Source: Strongylocentrotus droebachiensis (taxonomy: Eukaryota > Echinodermata > Echinoidea > Camarodonta > Strongylocentrotidae). Taken from it: a stretch of 64,000 bases of DNA. The stretch lies in NCBI GenBank assembly GCA_035222895.1, contig JAVYIG010000641.1, positions 124,001 through 188,000 of the forward strand, given 5' to 3'. Position 1 is the stretch's first letter. Each line of letters begins with the position of its first letter. Below, piece after piece: positions 37,701-49,182 of this stretch. The position numbers and the translations under genes are program-made. A model generated the notes under the pieces. It searched no databases and was not told the origin of the DNA. It saw only the letters and a program-made list of their open reading frames with translations.

Positions 37701-38336
37701 AATTATATTTACCCCTTTCCACTTTCAGATCTTGCCTCCACAAGAAGTCCTAAATAATTTCCCAAACAATCTATTCATACATAAAGCATAACTCATTGAA
37801 AGGATGGTATGAATATAATAATGATATTATAGTGGGACTAAATAAGTGCTTCTTTCCCTCAAGTATAGAAAGCACTGACACTTTTGTAACCCTAGCATTG
37901 CTTTCTTATAGGTCACTCAAGCATTCTAGAAATGCCCTTCTATCAGGGGCCACTACTTGGGGGGGGGGGGGGGGGGTAACTCTCATACACAAATGCTACC
38001 CACACGTGTCCATCAACCTCTGAAATGGACCCTAATGGCGTATCGCACCTTTTCTAAATGTACCTTTTTTTGTTTGTTGTGCGATCAGTGCTTGAAAAAC
38101 ACCCCCTATTTAAGGAAAACGTCGACGCCGCTGTATAGTTGAAAAAGACACCCTTTTTACGCTATTTCTGGCAGCAGGTGCGTAGCCAATCATGTTGGGA
38201 GTGACCCCACTGGATACTTATCTGCATGTAGAATAACATCTTACCATGAGACACCCATGCAATGCCATGCCTTAGAATTAACAATGTGGTTCACATCCCA
38301 GTGACTTTTCCACTAGAGGACATCATACAACATAAG

Positions 38337-39003
38337 ACATTGATCTACATCTGCCACACTCCACCCAGGTGAAGTAAATGCAGACCTGCCAACCTCTGGA
38401 GTTCAAAAACTGTATTCTTTAGTCCCAAAAGTTGTATTTTACTGACAAAAGTTGTATTCTTGAAAATAAACACGGATTGTTACGCGGATCAATGCCTCTT
38501 ACAGTTTCTACCTACAGGAAGAATTTTTTTTATTGATCATTGGTTGAATATGCATGATTTCATCACGACTGGTGTGTTCGATGAACCAATGAACATCCCC
38601 AAATTGCCGATGTGAGATGGTTCTAGGATACTTAACAGGACAGAATGGACATTTTGCCATTGAAAATGGTAGACGCACACACAAAATATTAATTATAAAA
38701 AAATAAAAAAAAATAAAAATAAAAATATATATATATATATCGTTTTTTGTTTGTTTGAAAATCGTATTTTATTAAGGAAAATCGTACTGTCGTATTTGCT
38801 TCTAAAAATCGTACTAAATACGACTAAATCGTACTGGTTGGCAGGTCTGTAAATGGGTACCTGGTAGGAATTTATTCCTTGAAATGCTAGAGCGCCGTAT
38901 GGCAGTTGTGCTAAAGCCAGGGTAATAATCGGGAGCGCCAGGAGGGTCAAATCTGACTGACATGAGCGCTATACAAGAACCCACTATTATTATTATTATT
39001 ATA
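38337..39003 (+). mobile_element. SINE-family 3' part, interrupted by another element
   Basis: Two segments, 38337-38380 and 38856-39003, align with the body and tail of the SINE at 56941-57222: AAGACATTGATCTACAT, CACCCAGGTGA, GTACCTGG, GCTAGAGCGCCGTA, AGGGTAATAATC, then a (ATT)n tail. They are split at a TAAATG target site by the element at 38381-38849. The right segment lies directly downstream of the HEAT-gene stop codon and carries AATAAA on the minus strand at 38871-38876. Confidence 0.75.
38381..38849. mobile_element. MITE-like element, CAGACCTGCCAACC inverted repeats, 6-bp target duplication
   Basis: The ends CAGACCTGCCAACC and GGTTGGCAGGTCTG are exact complements. Flanks carry TAAATG on both sides, and removing one copy restores a continuous SINE, which confirms the insertion boundaries. 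The interior holds repeated AAAAGTTGTATTCTT-like and AAATCGTACT-like motifs and an AT tract, and is non-coding. It belongs with the elements at 42604-42911 and 48920-49270. Confidence 0.85.
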
Positions 39004-39015
39004 TAAATCCTTACT

Positions 39016-39217
39016 TCAGATAGATTGATTAACAGATTTAGAATTCCTTCTGACCACCACCTTCTTGAGGAGTGGAGTGTTTGATCTCTTCCGACTCACT
39101 GCTGTCACTACTGAGCTAGCAGGGATGGATGGTGAACGTGATGGTGTCCTACGAGGGCTTCGGGCTGACAGCCTTTGCTTGATGGAGTTCAAGGACTTCA
39201 GGGCTTTCGTTGATTCT
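39016..39217 (-). CDS. HEAT gene terminal exon (basic tail)
   Basis: The acceptor is cccaacag. It encodes ESTKALKSLNSIKQRLSARS, a Ser/Arg/Pro-rich stretch (PRRTPSRSPSIPASS) and ends KSVNQSI, TGA at 39018-39016. A GTAAGG follows the stop by one base and a weak GTGGTG lies upstream, so an alternative splice to a further exon cannot be excluded. A SINE tail begins within about 15 bases of the stop. Confidence 0.75.
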
Positions 39218-42200
39218 CTGTTGGGAAACAAACATATCTCATTGAGTTACATCACACGTGACATACTAACAAATTAAAAAAAAAATGTAACTCACACAGA
39301 AGCATGAGCATCAATCCCTATGTAGAACTTTTCATTACTATGTTTTCATGAAATAAGGAAACCTGTTTACTGGAGGTAAATTAATTCCTATTCGGTTTCA
39401 CATGTCATTAAAAGGACATGAAAGGTTGATGCCATTGATATACAAGAACCTGCACATATGCATTAAAGTTTTCTAATACATAAAGAAATTTTAAAGGGAA
39501 ACTAGATGGAACTTCGACTGCGCGCAGTCGAAAATGATGCCTCCGTCATAGAGCAAGTTTACAAACCAAAACAGAAGAAATTTGTCAAATTCAAGTTTCA
39601 TTGTAATCATTAACAGGTTCTCAGAATATCGTGATTACAAGCAATTTCTCATATACATATATGACCCTTTGATCTTTGACCCTAAAATCTACTAATTTCA
39701 TTGGCTCTGCAAAATGTCTTGAGTTAAATAGTAATCCATCTGTCACTTCTAATGAGAATGTGTTCACTAGCTATTTTTGCATACATAATGGGCCCATGAC
39801 ATTTGACCTTTGACCTCATGACCCAAGAAACTACTCAGTTCATTGGCTCTGCAAGATACATACATGATCTAAGTTTGGCAGGAATCCATCAATCTGTTCT
39901 AATGATAATGCGATCACAAGCTATTTTTGCATACATAACGAGCCGCATGACCTTTGACCTCATGACCTCAAAATCTAATCAGTTCATCGCCTCTGCAAGT
40001 AACATACATGACCTAAGTTTGGCAGGAATCCATCAATCAGTTCTTGAGATAACGCGATCACAAGCTGTTTTTGCATACATAATGAGTCCTGTGACCTTTG
40101 ACCTTTGACCTCGTGACCCCAAAATCTGATCAGTTCATCGGCTCTGCAAGAAACATACATGACCAAAGTTTGGCAGGTATCCATCAATCGGTTCTTGAGA
40201 TAACGCGATCACGAGCTGTTTTTGCATACATAATGAGCCCTGTGACCTTTGACCTTTGACCTCTTGACCCCAAAATCTAATCAGTTCATTGGCTCTGCAA
40301 GATACATACATGACCAAAGTTTGGCAGGAATCCATCAATCGGTTCTTCAGATAACGCGATCACGAGAACGGGACGTACGGACGGACGGACGTACGGACGG
40401 ACGGGACGTACGGACGGACGGACGGACAACCCGAAAACATAATGCCTCCGGCTACTTCGTAACGGAGGCATAAAAACAACACTTTTATATACATACAATA
40501 TAGTTTGTCAAGTGCACAGTATATCATGTGCACATGAATAGTGTCGTACACAGACTGAATATTTAGAAGACTATTTTTATGCTAAAGGCAATACACCCTT
40601 TCACGGTTACAAGAGTGCGCATACGGCGACACGGGCACCATTTTACAATTGCGAGTAAAAATTGTGAGTAACTTTTATATTCGCAGCATGCAAAGCGCAT
40701 GTGTCAATATGATGTGAGCACGCAGCACAATCAGTGACACAACAGTACATGCGTCTGAAAACATTTATAACGCAATGTTTACTCGCAAATTAAAACGGTG
40801 GTCTTAACCATGAAGGGGTGGATAAGGCTAAACAAAAGGTATATTGTTGTATACTGACCTTGACAGAGCTCCCTCGTTTCTCTCCACACTCTTGAGAGCT
40901 CTCATGACCTTGATGTTTGTAAGACCAAGATCAGCTAGAGTCCTAATCACCTGGATCCTCACGTATTCACACGAGTCTAGCTCCAACATCTCAAGGAGCT
41001 GACGCTGGATGCGCTCAGACTTCATCCCTATAACACCCTGTAAGGAAAGGAAAAGGAGTGATACATCTTCACTCTATGGTTTCTTACTTTTGCACACACT
41101 GCACTAAAAAGACATCGTAATACTCCCAGGTGAAATAGTTCTATGATGAAGTTATATTTGTGAATTCGGGCCATTCAGTTTGGTGTACTAACAAGCAAAT
41201 CGATATAAGTGTAAACTATGTTTTTTCCTCCTCTGGCTAAATTGTGTATAATTTTTTTCTGAAATGCTAAAAGAGCATGTAAGCAAGTTTCAGTCAAAAC
41301 TGTGGTTACTTTTTCTTAAATTTTTGTTAAGAGAACTTTTGCGTAAGAAAATTAGGAAAAAAAATCAGGAAAAATAGGAAAGGATATAGAAAATAAGGGA
41401 GAAATCAGGAAAATCTAGATAAAATTGGGTTATTATCAGGCCTGCTTACCACAGCTAATACACCATGAGCTCTTTCATCATCCTCCTCATCAAACAATCT
41501 CTTCTCTACCAGTTCACAGAGTGGCTCCTTCAGGCCTAGAGAGGTCATCATGTTAGCGATCTCGCTTCGAACCTCCTGCAAAGATAGAATAGGCCAATCA
41601 AGTTAGACAATGTGGCACAAGCTATGCATACATCTATCTGAGTTTACTGATGTTTGAAATGCCTGACTTGTTAATTCCAAAGTGTTGAGGCTGGCTTGGT
41701 TTATAGAGAACATTCTTGTATATTATACTGCATACTGCTGTAATGGATAAGGTATAGCAAATCAATAATGTGGGGCTCAATACCATATCCTGAGCAAAAG
41801 GTGGTTTATGAAAACTTACCATTATACAGTGGATGCTGTGTACAGTATCTTTCTAATGTCTTCATATTTGATAGGTTTGCAACTGGGAGAGGATATTTTG
41901 CCCTTTTGAGAGTTCCCATCTATTGTGTGAGCCATAATTCATCAAGCCCTAAATCATAAAGATGGAATTATCAAGTTTGACGGAGATGGATAAGACCTGA
42001 CTGGTCAGTCACTTACCCTACTAGGATCATCATAGAGCCGTTTGTCTGCTATGCTGAATATCATCTTCTCATCATCATCATTAGTCATGCATTTAGACCC
42101 TGAAATAGACAAAACAATGTACAATAATCTTCAAAATAATACATGAACAACCGAAATTTTACTGAGGTAACTTTCAAATGTTTTTTTGTCCTTACTCTAT

Positions 42201-45200
42201 CAATTTGATTTCTTTGATATCAGCAATTATTGGGGCAAGTAATAAAAAGGGTATTTGTTCAAAGATCACCATCACCATGTAACAGACTTTGTGACAAAGC
42301 ATATCCCTAATGGAAACATTGTTGCCTTGTCAGCAATATGTGTGATTGATTCACAAGTTTGATCTGTCATTACTTGTATATATTTAAAGGTTAAACGCAT
42401 ATCAATGAATTCAATTAACACAATATAGAAAATGCAAACTATAAGGATGGGAGAAGAAGAACATTATTTATATAGCACATATAATCACCAATGAAGCCTC
42501 TATGCACTTTTGGGTATAGAGAAAGAAAAAAGATTGGTAGAAAGGTCGAAAAGAAACCTGCATATAAATTCAATTTTTGAAATCAACTCTAATATACTTA
42601 GTGCATACCTGCCAACATTTGAAAGTAAGAATTAGGAATTTTTAGCACGGTATGCCTTCAAAAGTAAGAAATCTCACTTGCAGCGGCAGTGTAACTGGCA
42701 ATACGCGGTAAATCTGTACCAAAAAGCAAATACATATTCGCTGCTCGATCATGCAGCCATTCAATGCATGCAATACGTGAACTCTCAAATCACGGCACAT
42801 GATAAAACAAGCTTAATTTGGCTTTAGGAAAAACGGGGGAACAAAAATTCAGGTCCCAAAAATGCAGATAATCAGAATTTTCTGGCTTATTCGGAAGGGT
42901 TGGCAGGTATGTTAGTGACTTCTAAAAGCACCATTTCTATACACCTGTCGTGACTTACCGATATGAACAAGAAGCTTTGCAGCAGCTGCTCTGTACTTCC
43001 AGGCTGATGAATACTGGAGTTGATGTAAGACCATCTGGACCACAGCCGGCTCCGAGGCATGCATCTGACGTACCAAGATCTCAAGAGACTGCATGATCAA
43101 ATGGAGCCATAGAGATATATATACAGTCAATCAAAATGAAACGTCTTACAATAGTATTTGCATATTTCACACACTTAAAGGTAATACAAAGTTCTGGGAA
43201 ATGTAGAAAATTGGCTGGATAGTGATTCTTTAAAATTTTGATATATTTGGATGCCCCTGTGGATGTATTATAAGCACTAGAAAAATGATTCCAATATGTT
43301 CATTTGGACCAAATTCATGACCCCCATACCAAAACTTTGTATTACCTTCAAGTCTGATAAATCAATGACAAATTTCCCCATTAGGAAACTTATGAGAAAC
43401 ATCTTAACCAAATCGAGCATGGAGCTCTTCCTTACAAGATTAAAATGTGATGATCTTTGTTTGTAAGAGCTTCACTTTGCATCTTTACATTCTCCCAGGA
43501 ACAGGATTATATTGAGGGGAAGCAACAATGTGAAAAAAACTAAAGAATTATACGGTCAAATCTATCTATAAAGACTGCCCAAGGGAAACAGAAAAAGTGG
43601 CCACTGTAGACAGGTGGCCTTTCTAGACAGGTTTTACAACACACACTTCTCTCCGGTGGGAGATGATATGCATGGCCACTATAGACAGGTGGTCTTTCTA
43701 TACAGGTTTTACAATACACTTTTCTCTCCGGTGGGAGATGATATGCATGGCCACTATTGACAGATGGCCTTTATAGAGAGGTGGCCACTAAGACAGGTTT
43801 GACTGTAGTTAACTACTTAACATGAAGTTAAGTTTAAAACTCCTCTGCACTAGTTTGGCATGGAGGGATTAAACCTCCCTGCAAGGTCACTGGCAGGTGG
43901 TTATCTCATCAAATCAGCTCTCAATTAACATAAGAAAAAAGGGACCATGGGGAATCAAGGGGAATCGCTTAAGCATTGTTGGCTGTATAGAGGCCGCAAG
44001 CTAGTAGCTACAAGTAGTGCAGTCCCGCTTTAATGAAACAAAGTTGACAATTATGATGATTTCAAATATGAGGCTCACACACACTGGAGAATGAGGAGGT
44101 CTTGATGAGAGCTTACCCTTGCAGTAACATTGATGTCCTTACTATCCAGACTTCCCATTAGTTTGATCTTGGCTTGTTTGTCCGGTACACACAGACATCC
44201 TAGACATACAGCACAATCAAAACCAAGATCTCCTTGATTCTCAGCTCCACAAATCTTCTTGAGTGTCTCAACCAGCGCTCTATTCTGAGGCTCCGTCTGC
44301 AGTGGAGAAGAGGTAATAACAATACAAATTACAAACATTTCCAGTGAATTTACACCCAGGATGATAACAAAGAAAGCAGCTTTCAGAAGGTTCCCCTTTG
44401 ACTAAAGATTTATCTAAGAGGGGATATGCATACAAGGAATGCCCAGTTCAATGGTCTTTGTATTTGTGGCTGCAGTGGTAGTTATTGACACTTTAGCAAT
44501 GTGGCGACACTGATGAAACCTATTAACCAACTGATAACAGAAAAAGAATTTACTTATTAGATAGTATGTTATCAATTCAAGCTAATAAAATCTTTCTGTA
44601 CATGCTTATGTCTTTGCACATGTGTTATTACTACAATGCTACCGGTTCTCTTCTGATGTACTGCTACTCAGAGGCATGATAGCTCAGTTGGTAGAGCAGT
44701 GGTCTCATAATCGGGTTTGAAACCAAGGCGATGCGCTAGTGCCCTCTGGGAAGGCAATAATCCTCATTACCAGGTCTCTCGGAGAGGACCTAGAGCCGTC
44801 GGTCCTTTGGTTGCTTACTATAACAAGCATTATTGCTTTCTTAGCAATCAGGTAAAATAACCACCACTACACACCACTTAAATGGTTTAGATCATATTTA
44901 ACTAATCGTCATCAAGTGGTAACTATGCAGAAGGTAATATCTGATTTTCTGCCTATTAAATGCGGGGTTCCACAAGGGAGCATTTTAGGCCCCATTCTCT
45001 TTATGTGTTATATTAATGATATGTGTACTTGTGTTAATGATTCTAAATTACTTTTATATGCTGACGATAGTGTGTTACTATATTCAGATACAAATCCTAA
45101 GTCAATTGAAGAAAAACTAAGTGCAGAATTGGCAAAATGCATTGAATGGATGACAGACAACAAGCTTAGTTTACATGTTGGAAAAACAGAAAGTATTTTA

Positions 45201-48200
45201 TTTTGTTCGAAGGGAAAGTTTAAATATACACGTGACTTCAAGGTTACCTATAATAATCAAGTGATTGAGAGAAAAGATTCAGTAAAATATTTAGGAATAA
45301 ATTTAACTAGTGATCTGTCATGGACAGCTTTGGTAGATTCAATTGCCAAAAAGGCTAATTCTCGCTTAAATTTTTTGTATAGATACCAAACTTGTATGAA
45401 CATGAAGTCGAGACGTATTTTGTGTTTTGCTTTGATACAATGTTTATTTGATTATGTTAATGCTGCTTGGTACAGCAGTCTGGGCAAGATGGATAAGAAA
45501 AAGTTAAGAATAATTCAGAATAAGATGGTAAGATTTATTAATTGCTTAGGCCCAAGAACACACGTCGGGAAAAATGAACTTGAAGAAGCAGGTATACTCC
45601 ATGTAGGTCAAAGGTCTAAACAACTCGTGTTACACCATGTCCATAAAATATACTACTCAGATGTAGATCATTATATTACTAATAATTTTACTCGTGTCTC
45701 AAATATCCATGGATACGATACAAGAAATAGTCATTTTAATTTTGTTTTACCTAAGCGAAAAGGACAAATTGGAAACTCTTTTTATTTTAATGGTATCCAA
45801 TTTTGGAATTCTCTCCCAAAACATGTCAAAATAGTTAAGAATTTTTCACACTTTAAAAGTGTATTAAAACAATACCTAAAGCATGAATCCCTTCCAGAAC
45901 AGTAATATCAGTTATCTTAAATCACAGTTCATTATGTGTAGCGCATGTTTTTAAGTTTAATCTTGCAAATATACCGTAGATCATTGTTTGCTATAAGTTC
46001 TAGAAATTTTTGTTGTTGTTTATGTTATATTATTTATTCGTAATATTCGTAGTAGTTATTAGTTGTGATATTTTATTCTCATGCCGTACTGTACACGTAC
46101 TTTATAGGACCCCGTTGGAAATAAGCCTTTTCCGGCTTTCATGGGTTATCCTGTCAATGTATCTTCTCGTTCCATTTTGCTTTATGTATGCATTCAATGT
46201 ACTATACTTGACGAATAAAATCAATCAATCAATCAATCAATCAATCACTACTCTACATGTATCACAAATGATCCCAACACTAAGCCTAGTAATAGCTGTG
46301 AAACTATTCAAAGTGGGTGAGATTACTATCATGAATGCATTGATTGTAGTAGCTGTAATGGCCGGCTCACCTTACTGAGGAAAGCCGCACCCCTGGCCTC
46401 GATCATACTCTCAGCCACATCTCTCTTGGCCTGATAACTACCGTCCTTTAGATACTGGACAATGAGCTTGACCACTGGTCAGAATACTATGTGATTGCAT
46501 TGATTGTACTAGCTGTAATGGCCGGCTCACCTTACTAAGGAAGGCTGCACCCCTGGCCTTGATCATACTCTCCACCAGATCTCTCTTGGCCTGATAACTA
46601 CCTTCTTTTAGATACTGGACAATGAGCTTGACCACTGGGACTGTCCATTCGCCGATGGACATCAGAGATCTAGCTGCTTCATAGCGCACTCTACCATCAT
46701 CATCATGATCAAGCTGAGGAAAAACATGAAGAAATGTATACATTCTGAATCAGCAACCCATTTACACGATGGAATGCTACCTGCAAATGAGGCATTTCAC
46801 AGGCTGGTTGTCATAAATCATACAGTTTGATGATCAAACGTTATACATATTGAACTGGAGGAATGATGATTACTCAGACAAACTCACAAGCATTATTATT
46901 ACCAGAGCTCAAGGTATGTAGGAGTAAGCTATACATTTACAGAAAAAAACATCGAACTGATAAAAACAGAATACATGTCTCATACATATTTGACAATATA
47001 AGAATCCCTTTCACTTCTTGCAATTTGGTTGATTTGCCTCCACTTACATTTATATAAAATAATCTTCTTCATGAGCACAGTGGAAGTTTGATAAAATGAT
47101 TTGACTTACCCTGTCAGTAAGAGCTTCAATGACTGAGTCCTCTATAACATCCAACTCTCCAAGATGCTGTTAGAGTTATAAAAATAAAAATAAATATGAG
47201 AGGCTACTGGATTATATCTTGGAGACAAACAAAAAGATGAGACAAGGAAAAGTATAGAGGAAGAAATAGAGAGTAGAGTTTGACAGAGGAATTACAGGAA
47301 AGGTATAGAGATAGACAAAGAGAGAAATAAAAGGGAGCTAAATAAAGAGAAATAAAGAAAGACAATTAAAGAAAGAGAAATGAGAGGGGGAAATAGGGAA
47401 GACAAAATCAGACACTGGGGGGGGGGGGAGAGATTAATACAAACTAAAAAACAGAAACACAAAGAAAAGTATGAAGACAATTAGATATAGAAAGTAAGAA
47501 AGGGCATTGAAGAAAAATAAAGACTATGGGAAATAGAGAGTAGGGGATAGAAAGAAACATGGAGAAAACGAAAAGCATTTCTACCAAGGGAAAAACAATG
47601 GTGGGAAAGAAAAAAATAAATGTTGAGGCCAAAGAAGAAAAAAATACAGAATAGGAAAAAATTCTTTGAAGGAAACAGAGATCAAAATAATATGAACAAT
47701 GAGCTGAGAAAGAGATATTAAACTTCAACTCACCCTAGCAGCATCTCGTCTTTCTACCACACGATCAGATGATAGCATTCCAAGCACATGCTGAAAGAAA
47801 GAAATCACAGAAATGGATTAATCATCATTCAAGAACCTTCTCTAACAAAACAGTTTGAAACTAGAACAGACCGGAGACTTAGAAGGATGTTCAGTATTTA
47901 TTAAATGGTCACATACAAATAAACAAGAAAAACTAGAATATTCACAGTCTCATGCACTCTCCCATTTTCTCCTCTTTCTCTCTTCCTATATTTCTTATAT
48001 GGAGTAAACTTCCTAATTCTATAACATTTCTTAATATCAAGTTTCTTGTAGAAATGGAGAGAAGTGTACTGGCCTACCTCTACTCTCTTCCACCTTGGTT
48101 CGTCTTTCTCTAACAGCTTTCCAGATCCCTGATGCTCTGTGGATCATAACATGATATCAACATTAAAAGGGAAGCTTAAAATCAAATGCAACTTCACTTT

Positions 48201-49144
48201 CAACCAAATAGGATTATGTCTTTGGGACTTGCGTTCAATTTTCTGGGTTGTATGAACACACAATCTTTCATGTAAGAGGCCCTGATTCCTATAATATATA
48301 CTCAAAGCCAATCAAATGCAATGATTAGCTTATATCACTTATTAGAACTTTTTGTCAGCAACTTGTATTCTATGATGTTCTCCATGAGCAAAGAATAAAA
48401 GGATGATTTTATGAGAGAGAGAGAGAGAGAGAGAGAAGAAAAAGGGGGGTGGTAATAATGCTAGATTCAAACTAAAACTAAACACTACTGAAGGCAGTTT
48501 TAAATGCAAAATGTTATAAGCAATATTCTTGGACTAAGCGTACCATATCTTTGTAAATTTTGAAGTAATTCAAATTGAACATTGAAAAAAACCTACCATG
48601 AAAAAGTACATTTGTCATGAAATCATAATTGTGAAACATGTTTGAAATGTTAATAGCAATGCAAGGGTTAAACATGGCTAATCCATTGTGCATTGATCCT
48701 AGTTCCCTTCTCATTCAATACAGTGATCCTCTCAACATCCTCAAACTGATTACTAGTACAGCATATCAATTCTTTAAAGGGGCACGTTCCCGCCAGTGTA
48801 GTTATCGGAACATGCCATCTGCGTAAGAGCCGTATTCTGTTGGTGTCAATAGGCAGCTATAGCGCCGTCCGCCAGCGCGTACATATTTTGAGCGCTCTCT
48901 GGAATACGGGGAACATGCCCAGAGCTGCCAACCTTGTGCGACCAAAAAAAGGAATCATGATGGCAAAAAAAAGTAATTTCAAGCAAAAAAAAGGAATTCA
49001 TTAAAACAAAACTTACAACCACGCGCGACACAATTCCAATGCTTCTTTTTGAGAATACTTTTCTCTTCAAGTATGTTTCAACCTTAGTTTTCTATTGAAT
49101 TTGTGATCAAAATAACATATTAGGGCAGTTGTTTGACGTGCGGT

Positions 49145-49182
<38 letters not shown>

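Larger units (their letters stand above)
29431..39015. other. Intergenic region and 3' UTRs between two convergent genes
   Basis: This holds the 3' UTR of the chromobox gene, of unknown length (AATAAA occurs near 30012, 31335 and 32554, among others). It also holds an inverted-repeat element (29725-29991), a 63-base tandem duplication (31832-31951), GA and CT tracts (32766-33365), a foldback (33634-33773), a ~104-bp direct repeat pair (37217 and 37598), G runs, and an element-interrupted SINE (38337-39003). No further gene is supported. Confidence 0.7.
39218..40858 (-). other. Last HEAT intron with complex repeat
   Basis: The intron between exons 23 and 24. Most of it (39480-40475) is a repeat made of about 150-bp tandem units flanked by palindromes and a GGAC simple repeat. 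Nothing coding is supported. Confidence 0.8.
44297..46530 (-). other. HEAT intron carrying SINE, truncated LINE and partial exon copy
   Basis: A 2.2-kb intron between exons 18 and 19. It contains, in order on the plus strand, a tRNA-SINE (44671-44878), a 5'-truncated LINE (44881-46247) and a duplicated exon fragment (46371-46478). Confidence 0.85.

Noticed and set aside
39780..40352. Regular ~150-bp units considered as a CRISPR-like array.
   Set aside because: Whole units repeat with no unique spacers, and this is an animal genome.
39803..40498. Overlapping frames with repeated MTFDLMT and HDLSLAGIHQSVL-type peptides.
   Set aside because: They arise from the tandem repeat units in several frames on both strands and are not a protein gene.
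44671..44745. Second tRNA-like sequence with a CAT-type anticodon region.
   Set aside because: It is the degenerate head of another SINE family; arms do not fold fully and the same body is found at 57467-57668.
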